In this document: positions 8,157 to 17,623 of the stretch, one piece after another
How the letters are laid out: each line of letters starts with the position of its first letter
Position numbering within the stretch: position 1 is the stretch's first letter
Source: Ralstonia pickettii
Lineage (GTDB): Bacteria; Pseudomonadota; Gammaproteobacteria; Burkholderiales; Burkholderiaceae
Direction: 5' to 3'
NCBI RefSeq assembly: GCF_000607165.1
Contig: NZ_JFZG01000003.1
Location: forward strand, 124,001 to 188,000
DNA: 64,000 bases
The notes under the pieces: model-generated
What the model was told of the DNA's origin: nothing
Seen by the model: the letters and a program-made list of their open reading frames with translations, nothing else
The model's database searches: none
Position numbers and translations under genes: made by a program

Positions 8157-8927
8157 ATGAACGCCTTGCGTGAACATTGGCAAGCGCTGTGGACAGCGGT
8201 CGGGTATTTCACCCGCATCCCTGTGCCGGTGTCGGTTGGGTTCTCGCAAGCAGGGTTGAATCGCGCGGCGCGCTACTTTCCGCTGATCGGCTGGCTGGTG
8301 GGCGCCGTAGCAGCATCGGTGTATTGGCTTGCGTCGCGCACGGCGCCCGCGTCAGGTGTGGCGGTGGCTGTGTCGATGGTGGCTACGTTGTTGCTGACCG
8401 GAGCGTTTCATGAAGACGGTCTCGCCGATTGCGCAGACGGCTTTGGCGGCGGCTACACGCCGGAAGATCGGCTGCGCATCATGCACGATTCGCGCATCGG
8501 TGCGTTCGGGGCGATTGCCGTGTGCATGGCGTTGCTGCTGAAGTGGCAATTGCTGAGCGCGATGGCGCCGCATGGCCTCGCCATCCTCGTTGCAATGGTG
8601 AGCGCGCATGCTGCAAGCCGCGCGGCGGCCGTCAGCTACCTGCTCACCCACGACTACGTGCGCGCTGAAGGCAAGGCCAAGCCAGTTGCGCAACGCATGC
8701 GATGGAGCGATGCCTTGTGGGCCGGCGTGTTCGGCATCGCGCCTCTGCTGTGGTTCGGGCCGATGTGCACGGCGCTCGTTGTCGTCGGGTTGATCGTTGC
8801 GCGCTGGCTGCTAGGTCGATATTTCGTGCGCCGCATCGGCGGCATCACGGGGGATTGTCTGGGGATGGCGCAGCAGATGTTCGAGGTGCTGATTCTGTGG
8901 GGGCTGCTGGCATGGATGTCATCCTGA
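8157..8927 (+). CDS. cobS: Adenosylcobinamide-GDP ribazoletransferase (cobalamin synthase)
   Basis: A 256-residue membrane enzyme with several hydrophobic helices that joins GDP-cobinamide and alpha-ribazole in the last assembly step. Signature blocks: YFTRIPVP near residues 17-24, an RAARYFPLIGWLVG helix, and the metal-binding HEDGLADCADGFGGG segment near residues 84-98, followed by RLRIMHDSRIGAFG. The ATG two bases after the cobT stop begins the family's standard N-terminus. The end overlaps cobC by 16 bases. Confidence 0.94.
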   Translation: MNALREHWQALWTAVGYFTRIPVPVSVGFSQAGLNRAARYFPLIGWLVGAVAASVYWLASRTAPASGVAVAVSMVATLLLTGAFHEDGLADCADGFGGGYTPEDRLRIMHDSRIGAFGAIAVCMALLLKWQLLSAMAPHGLAILVAMVSAHAASRAAAVSYLLTHDYVRAEGKAKPVAQRMRWSDALWAGVFGIAPLLWFGPMCTALVVVGLIVARWLLGRYFVRRIGGITGDCLGMAQQMFEVLILWGLLAWMSS

Positions 8928-9490
8928 TCCGCCACGCGCGGCCAGCCATGACGGCGGGTCTCTGCTATGGCCGTACCGATCTGGAGCTGGCTTCGCCGAT
9001 GGACCCCGAGCCTTCGGCCATCGTCGAGAAACTCGGCGCGCACACTCCACATCGCCTGTTGGCGAGTCCGTTGCAACGCAGCCGCCTGACGGCCGAAGCC
9101 CTAGCGCAAGCGGCTCAACTTCCCACGATCGAAATCGATGCGCAATTGATGGAACTCGATTTTGGCGCCTGGGAAGGCTGCCAGTGGGATGACATCCCGC
9201 GCGCGGAAATTGACCAGTGGGCGCGCGATCTCGTGCACGGCAATCCGCATGGCGGGGAATCGGCGGCAGATTTGCTGGCGCGCGTGACGACCTGGGCCGA
9301 GGCAACAAGCGAAACGCCCGCGCCTTGCGTGTGGGCGGTGACGCATGCCGGCTGCATGCGTGCGCTGGCGGCGCATTGGTTGCAACGGCCGTTGGCCGAG
9401 ACGCTGCAATGGCCGCTGCAATGGGGGGCGGTCTGCGGCTTTCGCGTGCAGCCCGGCGCGTTACCGGTGCTGCTGTTCTGGAACCGTTGA
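8912..9490 (+). CDS. cobC: Alpha-ribazole phosphatase-like histidine phosphatase
   Basis: A 192-residue histidine phosphatase (phosphoglycerate mutase superfamily). The catalytic RHAR motif is at residues 7-10 (LIRHARP), followed by LCYGRTDLEL, a central ASPLQRSRLTAEALAQ, the acidic ELDFGAWEG, and a second His in VTHAGCMRALAAHWL. In B12 synthesis CobC removes phosphate from alpha-ribazole phosphate or from adenosylcobalamin phosphate. It is last in the riboswitch-controlled operon and faces btuF tail to tail with 13 bases between, with no terminator visible in that gap. Confidence 0.88.
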   Translation: MDVILIRHARPAMTAGLCYGRTDLELASPMDPEPSAIVEKLGAHTPHRLLASPLQRSRLTAEALAQAAQLPTIEIDAQLMELDFGAWEGCQWDDIPRAEIDQWARDLVHGNPHGGESAADLLARVTTWAEATSETPAPCVWAVTHAGCMRALAAHWLQRPLAETLQWPLQWGAVCGFRVQPGALPVLLFWNR

Positions 9491-9503
9491 CCGGCGACGC
9501 GGT

Positions 9504-10460
9504 TCAGCGACTTAACCCGTTGGTGGTTTGTGAACCGAGGCGCCGCATGCGGGCTTGTTCCAAGTCTTCGCACAACAGCGTTGCCGCTTCCACCAGGCGT
9601 GGTCCGAACCGGTTGATCAGGTCGCCGTTGATGGTGAAGAGGTTGCCGCGCTGCACGGCCAGCAATTGCGGCCAGCGCTTCCACGCGTCGAGCGTATCGA
9701 TGGGGCGGCTGCCTTGTGTGGCGCCCATGCTCGCGGTCAGCAACACTTCGGGGTTCGCTGCGATGACGGCTTCCGGCGAAACGGTCGGCACCAGCAAGGG
9801 CTCGCTGGCAAACACATTGCGGCCGCCGCACAACGTCAGCATGTCAGAGAAGATGTGCTGGCCGTTGAGCGTCATCAGCGGCTGTTCCCATACCTGGTAG
9901 AACACCGAAACCGGCGGTCGGCTAGCGTAGCGCTGGCGCAGCGTATCGGCGCGTTGGCGGAACTGCTGGGCCGCGTCGTGCGCGCTGGCACGGGTGTCGA
10001 GCAGCGTACCGAGTGCCTCGATCGAGCGCGGAATATCGCTCATGCGATGCGGCTCGGAGAAGAACAACGGAATGCCCAGCGCACGCAGCCGGTCGATCTG
10101 CTTCTGCGCGTTGCCGTGACGCCAGACCACCACCAGATCGGGCTTGAGGGCGGCAATGCGCTCCAGATCGAGCGAGCGGTTATCGCCCACGTGAGGAATG
10201 TCGCGCGCGGGTGGCGGGTAGTCGCTGTAAGCCACGGTGCCGACGATGCGTGCGCCGCCGCCGGCCGCGAACAGCAGCTCGGTCGCATGCGGCGCGAGAC
10301 TGACGATGCGTTGCGCGGGGCGCTGCAGCGTAACGGTGGCACCGCTATCGTCTGTGACGGAAATGGCGGCAAGTGCCGGTGTGGCAGCGATCGTGAGCGC
10401 AATGGCGGAGAGGCCGCACGCACACAGGCGACGGGCGAGACGAGATAGACGAACGGGCAT
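9504..10460 (-). CDS. btuF: Cobalamin ABC transporter periplasmic binding protein
   Basis: A 318-residue class III periplasmic binding protein. A signal peptide (Arg-rich start, hydrophobic core, ending near ALAAI) is followed by two lobes. Landmarks: RIVSLAPHATELLFAAGGGARIVG, then YPPPARDIPHVGDNRSLDLERIAALKPDLVV, and a bridging helix. It would capture B12 in the periplasm for BtuCD. Upstream in-frame ATG codons add a non-signal-like stretch, so the start is set at 10460. It is the last gene of the minus-strand unit cobP-cbiB-cobD-btuF, so the binding protein is not under the same riboswitch as its permease. Confidence 0.88.
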   Translation of the reverse strand: MPVRLSRLARRLCACGLSAIALTIAATPALAAISVTDDSGATVTLQRPAQRIVSLAPHATELLFAAGGGARIVGTVAYSDYPPPARDIPHVGDNRSLDLERIAALKPDLVVVWRHGNAQKQIDRLRALGIPLFFSEPHRMSDIPRSIEALGTLLDTRASAHDAAQQFRQRADTLRQRYASRPPVSVFYQVWEQPLMTLNGQHIFSDMLTLCGGRNVFASEPLLVPTVSPEAVIAANPEVLLTASMGATQGSRPIDTLDAWKRWPQLLAVQRGNLFTINGDLINRFGPRLVEAATLLCEDLEQARMRRLGSQTTNGLSR

Positions 10461-10471
10461 CGGGGGGCAGG

Positions 10472-11479
10472 TCAAGCGGAGCGCGACAGCGATGCTAGCG
10501 CATCGGCAAAGCGTTGCCATCCGGTTTCATCCGGGGGCAGGCCGAAGCGCAAGCCGCTGACGGGCGCATCGAACAGGCGGGTCCAGATGCCGAGGCGCGC
10601 TAGGCCTGCATGCAGCGCTCGCGCATGTGGGGCGTGTGCCCAGGCAAACAGCGGTGTGGCGGCATTCGGCAGGCCGTGGCGATCCAGCAACGCCGAGAGC
10701 CGCGCCCCCGCATCCCGCAGTTGCGCGCGCGTTGAAACTTGCCAGGCGGTATCGGCCAGCGCTGCACGCACCACGGCACGGGCCGGGCCGTTGACCGTCC
10801 AGTGCCCCAGCGCCTCGCGCAGCGGGCACAGCAGCTCAGGCGCCGCCAGCGCGAAGCCGATGCGGGCGCCCGCCAGCCCGTAGAACTTTCCGATCGAGCG
10901 CAGCACCACGAGCCCCGGCATTCCAGCCAGGGGCGCCAATGTGGGGCCATCGTCGAACGCTTCGATAAAGGCCTCATCCACGATCAACGTACCGCCGCGC
11001 GCATGCAAGCGCGTATGCCAATCGCGCAGGGTTTCTGCCGGCAGCACGCGCGCCGTCGGGTTGTTCGGGTTGACGACAACCAGGTGCTGCACGTCGTTTG
11101 GCAGGTCGCCGAGGAAGGCGGCTTCGGGTAGGGGCACGACGTCGTGGCCGGCGCGCGCAAAGGCGGGCGCGTATTCGCTGTAGCCGATCTGCGCGATGCC
11201 GGCACGCCCACGTGGCAGCAGGGTCGGCAGCGTGCGGATTGCTGCCTGGGAGCCCGCAACCGCCAGCACGGCGTGCGCGTTGATCACGCCGTAGTGCGCG
11301 GCGGCCTGCGCTTCGAGGCCATCGTCTTCGGGCAGGCGCAACCAAGCATCGGGTGGGATCGGCGGGATGGGGTAGCCGTGCGGGTTGATGCCTGTGGACA
11401 GGTCAAGCCAGCCGCCGGCAGGCTCTCCGTACAGCGTGCGTGCGGCCGCGAGATTGCCGCCGTGGACGATTGCGGTCAC
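10472..11479 (-). CDS. cobD: Threonine-phosphate decarboxylase (L-threonine-O-3-phosphate decarboxylase)
   Basis: A 335-residue fold-type I PLP aminotransferase-like enzyme that makes (R)-1-amino-2-propanol phosphate, the linker to the nucleotide loop of B12. Landmarks: HGGNLAAARTLYG at the start, DLSTGINPHGYP near residues 24-35, VVNPNNPTARVLP (Asn of the PLP site), IVDEAFIEAFDD (Asp), and RSIGKFYGLAGARIGF with the Schiff-base lysine. The GTG start overlaps the cbiB stop as GTGA; no nearby ATG gives this conserved N-terminus. Called CobC in Pseudomonas naming. Confidence 0.9.
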   Translation of the reverse strand: MTAIVHGGNLAAARTLYGEPAGGWLDLSTGINPHGYPIPPIPPDAWLRLPEDDGLEAQAAAHYGVINAHAVLAVAGSQAAIRTLPTLLPRGRAGIAQIGYSEYAPAFARAGHDVVPLPEAAFLGDLPNDVQHLVVVNPNNPTARVLPAETLRDWHTRLHARGGTLIVDEAFIEAFDDGPTLAPLAGMPGLVVLRSIGKFYGLAGARIGFALAAPELLCPLREALGHWTVNGPARAVVRAALADTAWQVSTRAQLRDAGARLSALLDRHGLPNAATPLFAWAHAPHARALHAGLARLGIWTRLFDAPVSGLRFGLPPDETGWQRFADALASLSRSA

Positions 11480-12456
11480 GACAGGCCCCACGCCAACGCT
11501 GCACTCAAGCCGAGTACGCCGAGCCACAACCACAACGTGCGCGACACGAGCGTCAATGCCCGCGCGATATCGGTTGCGGTCGCCGGCTGGCCGGTGCCGA
11601 GCGAAGGGCGCGCTTCTTCCACGCCTTCGTAGCGTGCGGCGCCACCGAGCTGAACGCGCAGGCTGCCCGCGCCTGCGGCCATCACGGGGCCTGCGTTCGG
11701 GCTCGACCATTGCGGGGCTTGCGTGCGCCAGCAGCGCAGCGCGTCGGTGGTGTGGCCAAGCATTGCGTAACTCATCGCCGTGAGTCGCGCGGGAATCCAG
11801 TTGAGCACGTCGTCGATGCGTGCGGCCGCCCAGCCAAAGCCGGTAAAGCGCGCATTGCGGTAGCCCCACATTGCATCAAGCGTATTGGCCAACCGATACA
11901 GCACCACGCCCGGCGCGCCCGCCACCACAAGCCAGAACAGCGGCGCGAAGACGGCATCGCTGCCGTTTTCCAACGCAGATTCCACCGCGGCGCGGGCGAT
12001 GGGCTCATCCGCGGCTTGTGTGAGGTCACGCGAGACGATGCGCGAGGCGAGGGCTCGTGCGCGGGGCAGATCCGCATCGCGCAGCGCAAGCGCTATCGGC
12101 GCGATGTGGTCATGCAGACTGCGCGCGCCGATGGCGAAATAGAGCACGATGGCATCAAGCGCCGCCACCCGCCATGGCGACACATCACGCACCATGACGA
12201 CGAGCCATCCCGCCAGCAGCACGAACGGCAGCACGGCGAGCGCCCATGCAAGGAGACCGACGATGCGCGACCACGCCAACGCAGCCGGTGCGCGGTTCAT
12301 GCAACGCTCAATCGCAGTGGCGACGTGTCCAAAGCCGACCAGCGGATGCCAACGCGGCACCTCGCCGAACAGCCGGTCGAGCAGCACGCCCGCGAGCGCG
12401 GCCAGCGTCACGAGCGGCCACCCGAGATCGAATACACCGCCCGACAACACGCTCAC
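11476..12456 (-). CDS. cbiB: Adenosylcobinamide-phosphate synthase
   Basis: A 326-residue integral membrane protein of the CbiB/CobD family, which attaches aminopropanol phosphate to adenosylcobyric acid. Landmarks: DRLFGEVPRWHPLVGFGHVATAIE near residues 27-50, the cytoplasmic loop with SRDLTQ and AAVESALENGSDAVFAPLFW (about 153-172), and GYRNARFTGFGWAAARIDDVLNWIPARLTA near 191-220. Four to five membrane segments are apparent. Start and stop overlap with both neighbours (4 and 4 bases). Confidence 0.93.
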   Translation of the reverse strand: MSVLSGGVFDLGWPLVTLAALAGVLLDRLFGEVPRWHPLVGFGHVATAIERCMNRAPAALAWSRIVGLLAWALAVLPFVLLAGWLVVMVRDVSPWRVAALDAIVLYFAIGARSLHDHIAPIALALRDADLPRARALASRIVSRDLTQAADEPIARAAVESALENGSDAVFAPLFWLVVAGAPGVVLYRLANTLDAMWGYRNARFTGFGWAAARIDDVLNWIPARLTAMSYAMLGHTTDALRCWRTQAPQWSSPNAGPVMAAGAGSLRVQLGGAARYEGVEEARPSLGTGQPATATDIARALTLVSRTLWLWLGVLGLSAALAWGLS

Positions 12457-13028
12457 GTTGCTGCGCCGAGTGCCGGCCCTTTCACCACCATCGGGATGCC
12501 GGCCACCAGCAGATGCACGTTGTCGGCCAGCGCGGCCAGACGTTGGTTCAGCCGGCCCAGCTCATCCACGTAGAAACGTGTGACGGCGCCCATCGGCACC
12601 ACACCCAGGCCGATCTCGTTGCTCACGAGGATGACCTCGCCAGGCAGCAGCGGCAGCGCGGTGAGTAGCGCATCGATCTCGGCTGTCCAGGCTTCGGGTG
12701 GCGTGACGAGGCCCGTCTCGGGGTATTCGTGGTGCTCTGAGAAGAGCAGATTGTTGAGCCACAGCGTCATGCAATCGACCAGCACGCAGCCACCGTGCTG
12801 CGCGTGCGTGTAGAGCGCTTCGGCCAGGCGCACGGGCTCTTCGACCAGCCCCCAATCGGCCGGGCGTCGCGCGCGGTGGAGGGCCACGCGCAATTGCATC
12901 TCTTCGTCGCCCTCGCCGGCGGTGGCGACGTACGTGACCGGCCCCGCGCATTGCAGCGCGAGCTGTTCGGCGTGGTGGCTCTTGCCCGAGCGGGCACCAC
13001 CGAGGACGAGGGTGAGGCGGCGTGACAT
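12453..13028 (-). CDS. cobP: Bifunctional adenosylcobinamide kinase/guanylyltransferase
   Basis: A 191-residue CobP/CobU. The P-loop GGARSGKS (residues 10-17) is followed by YVATAGEGDEEMQLRVALHRARRPADW, whose His is guanylylated in the family. Also present are VLVDCMTLWLNNLL and LVSNEIGLGVVPMGAVTRFYVDELGRLNQ. It phosphorylates adenosylcobinamide and then adds GMP from GTP. It is the first gene of the minus-strand unit. The box TAAAAT (13035-13040) lies just 6 bases from its ATG, suggesting a leaderless transcript. Confidence 0.94.
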   Translation of the reverse strand: MSRRLTLVLGGARSGKSHHAEQLALQCAGPVTYVATAGEGDEEMQLRVALHRARRPADWGLVEEPVRLAEALYTHAQHGGCVLVDCMTLWLNNLLFSEHHEYPETGLVTPPEAWTAEIDALLTALPLLPGEVILVSNEIGLGVVPMGAVTRFYVDELGRLNQRLAALADNVHLLVAGIPMVVKGPALGAAT

Positions 13029-13089
13029 TCCAGCATTTTAGCGGGGGCGCGGCGGTCAGGCGCAACAAGGTGGGTGCGATAATCCGCGC
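13029..13089. promoter_or_regulatory. Divergent cobP/cobQ promoter region with -10 boxes 6 bases from each ATG
   Basis: On the minus strand TAAAAT occupies 13035-13040 and the cobP ATG begins at 13028. On the plus strand GATAAT occupies 13078-13083 and the cobQ ATG begins at 13090. Both spacings are 6 bases, so transcription would start at or next to the start codon. Neither gene has a clear ribosome-binding site. The -35 elements are weak. Confidence 0.5.
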
Positions 13090-14586
13090 ATGTCGAAAGC
13101 TCCCTTTCCTGTGCCGGCGGACACGCTTCGGGGCACGCTGATGATCCAGGGCACCACGTCCGACGCTGGCAAGAGCACGCTGGTCGCCGGCCTGTGCCGC
13201 GTTGCGCGTCGCGCCGGTGTGCGCGTGGTGCCGTTCAAGCCGCAGAACATGGCGCTCAATAGCGCCGTCACCGCAGACGGTGGCGAGATCGGCCGCGCCC
13301 AGGCGTTGCAGGCGCAGGCGGCGGGCGTCGCCCCCACGGTCGACATGAACCCCGTGCTGCTCAAGCCCAACAGCGACACCGGCGCGCAGATCATCATCCA
13401 CGGTCAGCCGCGCTGTGACCTCGATGCACGCGCGTATCACGACTACAAACCCACCGCCATGGCTGCCGTGCTTGAATCGCACACGCGTCTGCGCGCGCAC
13501 TACGACCTCGTGCTCGTGGAGGGCGCCGGCAGCCCGGCGGAGGTCAACCTGCGCGATCGCGATATCGCCAACATGGGTTTTGCCGAAGCCGTCGATTGCC
13601 CCGTTGTGCTCGTCGCCGACATCGATCGCGGTGGCGTGTTCGCGCACCTGGTCGGCACGCTCGCCTGCCTGTCCGACAGCGAACGCGCGCGCGTGGGCGG
13701 GTTCATCATCAACCGGTTTCGCGGCGATGTTTCTCTGCTAAGGCCCGGGCTCGACTGGCTGACCGCGCAGACGGGCAAGCCGGTGCTTGGTGTGCTGCCG
13801 TATCTGCATGGTCTGCACCTCGACGCAGAAGACGCGGTGCAGACCGTGCAGCGCGCAGCCTCGGCCGATGCACTGCGCGTCGTCATTCCGGTGTTGCCGC
13901 GTGTGTCCAACCACACCGATTTCGACGCGCTGCGCGCGCACCCGCAGGTGGATGTCCGTCTGGTCGGCCCCGGCCAGCCAATTCCGCCGGCCGACCTCAT
14001 CATCCTGCCCGGCAGCAAGAGCGTGCAGGCCGATCTTGCCTGGCTGCGTGCCAATGGCTGGGAAGCGGCCATCGCGCGGCATCTGCGCTATGGCGGCAAG
14101 CTGATCGGCATCTGCGGCGGCATGCAGATGCTCGGGCGGCGCTTGCGTGATCCGCACGGGCTGGAAGGCGCAGCAGGCAGCGTCGAGGGTTTCGGCTATC
14201 TCGATTTCGAGACGACGCTGGAGGCTGCCAAGCAGTTGCGTCAGGTGCGCGGCATCCTGACGGAAAGCGGTGCGGCCATCGCCGGCTACGAAATCCACAT
14301 GGGCGTGACCGAAGGCGCGGCGCTCGCGCGCCCCGCCGTGCAACTCGACGATGGTCGCGCAGATGGCGCGATCTCCGCCGACGGGCAAATCCTCGCGACT
14401 TACCTGCACGGCTTGTTTGACGCGCCCGAGGCGTGCCGAGCGTTGCTTGCCTGGGCCGGCGTGCGCGATGCACAGGCGCAGGATTACGCCGCATTGCGTG
14501 AGGCATCGCTCGAACGTCTTGCCGACACGTGCGAAGCGCATCTGGACCTCGCTGCGCTCTTCCGAACGCTGCCACGTGCAGGCTGA
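13090..14586 (+). CDS. cobQ: Cobyric acid synthase
   Basis: A 498-residue CobQ/CbiP that amidates four side chains of adenosylcobyrinic acid a,c-diamide using glutamine and ATP. The N-terminal dethiobiotin-synthetase-like domain starts with [20 protein letters not shown] (residues 18-37) and carries [14 protein letters not shown] and [22 protein letters not shown]. The C-terminal class I amidotransferase domain has the nucleophile in [12 protein letters not shown] (near 344) and the His in [10 protein letters not shown] and YLHGLFD. Length is typical. It is divergent from cobP and shares a 61-base intergenic region with it. Confidence 0.95.
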   Translation: MSKAPFPVPADTLRGTLMIQGTTSDAGKSTLVAGLCRVARRAGVRVVPFKPQNMALNSAVTADGGEIGRAQALQAQAAGVAPTVDMNPVLLKPNSDTGAQIIIHGQPRCDLDARAYHDYKPTAMAAVLESHTRLRAHYDLVLVEGAGSPAEVNLRDRDIANMGFAEAVDCPVVLVADIDRGGVFAHLVGTLACLSDSERARVGGFIINRFRGDVSLLRPGLDWLTAQTGKPVLGVLPYLHGLHLDAEDAVQTVQRAASADALRVVIPVLPRVSNHTDFDALRAHPQVDVRLVGPGQPIPPADLIILPGSKSVQADLAWLRANGWEAAIARHLRYGGKLIGICGGMQMLGRRLRDPHGLEGAAGSVEGFGYLDFETTLEAAKQLRQVRGILTESGAAIAGYEIHMGVTEGAALARPAVQLDDGRADGAISADGQILATYLHGLFDAPEACRALLAWAGVRDAQAQDYAALREASLERLADTCEAHLDLAALFRTLPRAG

Positions 14587-14672
14587 GCCATAATTACCGG
14601 ATGGGCAGATCCGCTGGGTGACTAACTCGGCACATGATTCGACGAGCGCACGATGTGTACAAGGAGGCAGGC

Positions 14673-15338
14673 ATGCCGGTGGCCGTTGTAGCGAATCCGA
14701 AGGGCGGAGTGGGCAAAAGTACGCTGGCCACCAATCTGGCGGGCTACTTTGCGGCGCGGGATCACGCCGTGATGTTGGGCGACACCGATCGCCAGCAGTC
14801 CTCACGCGAGTGGCTTGCCTTGCGCCCGGAAACCGCCAAGCCCATTCACACGTGGGAAATCAACGCTGACCACATCGCCAAGCCGCCCAAGGGTACGACC
14901 CACGTGGTGCTCGATACGCCGGCGGGCCTCCATGGCTGGCGGTTGGGGGATCTCGTCAAGATGTCTGGCTACGTGATCGTGCCGCTGCAGCCTTCCATGT
15001 TCGACATCCTTGCCACGCAGACCTTCCTGCGCAAACTGGCCGATGAAAAGCCGGTGCGCCATGGCGAGGTCAAGCTGGGCGTGGTCGGCATGCGCGTCGA
15101 TATGCGCACGCGTGCTGCTGAACAGCTCCAGCGTTTCGTGCAGGGGCTGGAGGTGCCAATCCTGGGCTACCTGCGCGATACCCAGAATTACGTGCAATTG
15201 GCGGCGCACGGCTTGACGCTGTGGGACGTGGCGCCCTCGCGGGTGGCCAAGGACGTGGAGCAGTGGAGCGGCATTCTCGACTGGCTGGGGGAGCCGCCTA
15301 CGCAGGCGAGCGTTGCCGACACGTCGGCGGCGGCATGA
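14673..15338 (+). CDS. Orphan ParA/MinD-family ATPase
   Basis: A 221-residue deviant-Walker ATPase with PKGGVGKST at residues 9-17, an LGDTDRQQSS switch region at about 37-46, and VVLDTPAGLHGW near 76-87. ParA/Soj-type proteins move DNA or protein cargo by cooperative nucleoid binding. No ParB-like partner or parS-like cluster is visible, so the cargo is unknown. The start at 14673 follows a near-perfect AAGGAGG at 14661-14667, at 5 bases; a longer start at 14634 lacks one. The gene is followed at once by a terminator whose A-tract overlaps the stop codon. Its position after cobQ does not by itself imply a role in B12 synthesis. Confidence 0.85.
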   Translation: MPVAVVANPKGGVGKSTLATNLAGYFAARDHAVMLGDTDRQQSSREWLALRPETAKPIHTWEINADHIAKPPKGTTHVVLDTPAGLHGWRLGDLVKMSGYVIVPLQPSMFDILATQTFLRKLADEKPVRHGEVKLGVVGMRVDMRTRAAEQLQRFVQGLEVPILGYLRDTQNYVQLAAHGLTLWDVAPSRVAKDVEQWSGILDWLGEPPTQASVADTSAAA

Positions 15339-15366
15339 AAAAAGCCCGGCAATGCCGGGCTTTTTT
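15338..15366. terminator. Bidirectional intrinsic terminator between parA-like gene and panC
   Basis: GCCCGGC and GCCGGGC form a perfect stem around AAT, flanked by A6 and T6. It can end the parA-like transcript on the plus strand and the panC transcript on the minus strand. Confidence 0.9.
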
Positions 15367-15386
15367 GTGCGATGAGGCTGCGTCGC

Positions 15387-16262
<876 letters not shown>

Positions 16263-16276
16263 TCAGGTCGGACGAA

Positions 16277-17158
16277 TTACGTCGGAGAATAGGCGAGGCG
16301 CACGTAAATGGGTGCGTATGGTTCGGCCTGCGTGATTTCGAGCAGCGATTCGCGCGAAAGCTCGAGCATGGCGACAAAGTTGACGACCACGATGGGTGCG
16401 CCCTTGCCGGACTGGATCGCTTCTTCAAACAGCTCGGTGAACTCCATGAACCGCGCGTGCTGCAGGCGGCGCAGGATCTGGCTCATGTGCTCGCGCACGG
16501 ACAGCTCTTCGCGCGAGATCTTGTGGTGCTGGGTGAGCTTGGCCCGGCGCAGCACGTCGGCCCAGGCGACACGCAGGTCGTCGGAATTGACGTCGGGATA
16601 GCGCGGCGCGAGGCTCTGCTCGATATAGACCTGCGCGCGCAGGAAATCGCGGCCAAGTTGCGGCACGGTGTCGAGCTTCTGCGCGGCGAGCTTCATCTGC
16701 TCGTACTCGAGCAGGCGGCGCACCAGTTCGGCGCGCGGGTCTTCGGGCTCAGCGCCTTCGTCGCTCTTCTTGACCGGCAGCAGCATGCGCGACTTGATCT
16801 CGATGAGCATGGCCGCCATCAGCAGATATTCAGCAGCCAGCTCAAGATTGGTCGTGCGGATCTGCTCGATATACGCCAGATACTGCCGCGTGACTTGCGC
16901 CAGCGGAATGTCCAGCACATTGAAGTTCTGGCGGCGGATCAGGTACAGCAGCAAGTCCAGCGGCCCTTCAAACGCTTCGAGAAAGACCTCGAGCGCATCG
17001 GGCGGGATGTAGAGATCCTGCGGGAGCTTGAACAGGGGCTCGCCGTAGAGCCGCGCAAAGGCGAGGCCGTCGACTTGCGCGGGCGTGGAATCCTGATCGG
17101 GCGCCACGCTGGGCAGCTCGACGGGCAGTGGCAGCTTGTCCTGCGCGGAAGTGGTCAT
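16277..17158 (-). CDS. scpA: Segregation and condensation protein A
   Basis: A 293-residue kleisin that bridges SMC heads in the condensin complex. Landmarks: VFLEAFEGPLDLLLYLIRRQNFNVLDIPLAQVTRQYLAYIEQ, near residues 60-100, the ScpA N-terminal helical domain, and an AAEYLLMAAMLIEIKSRMLLP helix. The C-terminal winged-helix part ends near FVAMLELSRESLLEITQ. The N-terminal extension of about 50 residues is acidic and Pro-rich. No scpB is adjacent in this window. Confidence 0.93.
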   Translation of the reverse strand: MTTSAQDKLPLPVELPSVAPDQDSTPAQVDGLAFARLYGEPLFKLPQDLYIPPDALEVFLEAFEGPLDLLLYLIRRQNFNVLDIPLAQVTRQYLAYIEQIRTTNLELAAEYLLMAAMLIEIKSRMLLPVKKSDEGAEPEDPRAELVRRLLEYEQMKLAAQKLDTVPQLGRDFLRAQVYIEQSLAPRYPDVNSDDLRVAWADVLRRAKLTQHHKISREELSVREHMSQILRRLQHARFMEFTELFEEAIQSGKGAPIVVVNFVAMLELSRESLLEITQAEPYAPIYVRLAYSPT

Positions 17159-17197
17159 GCGGCGGTGAGCCAGGCGGGCCGAGGGCCGGTTGGCCGA

Positions 17198-17386
17198 TCA
17201 GTCCAGCGAGTAGACGTACGGCTTTTGCGGCACGCGGGCGGACTTGGCACGGGCGCGCTCTTCCAGGTCGATCGGGTCCTTGTCCCACAGCAGGGACCGG
17301 CCTTGGCGCTGCTGCGCTTCCAGGTCGGGCTTCTGGGTCTTGAGTTCTTCCAGGAACTGGGTGATCTCGGACTTGTACAGGGCCAT
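17198..17386 (-). CDS. DUF3460 family small protein
   Basis: A 62-residue protein, MALYKSEITQFLEELKTQKP at the start and a basic Pro/Tyr tail. It matches the betaproteobacterial DUF3460 family, which is regularly found just ahead of scpA. The function is unknown. The start at 17386 begins the conserved family sequence; upstream codons run into the divergent promoter region and are not conserved-looking. The gap to scpA is 39 bases, so co-transcription is likely. Confidence 0.85.
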   Translation of the reverse strand: MALYKSEITQFLEELKTQKPDLEAQQRQGRSLLWDKDPIDLEERARAKSARVPQKPYVYSLD

Positions 17387-17623
17387 GGCGGTATGTGATG
17401 TTGGGTGATCTTGCCCGCACGGAAAGGTCCCGGGCGGAAAAACGCCGCATTTTACCGTATTGGCCGTCGTAACGGCCTTGGGCACGGCACGTGCGAAACT
17501 CTTCCGGCCGATCCGGAAGGCCGCATTCGTTGCATTTGCCTGGGCACCCGCCGGGCGCGGTATGGTCAAATACGCCTTTCCTTCGATTCAGCCTGCCCGT
17601 GGGGCGGCACTACGCTTGCCACG

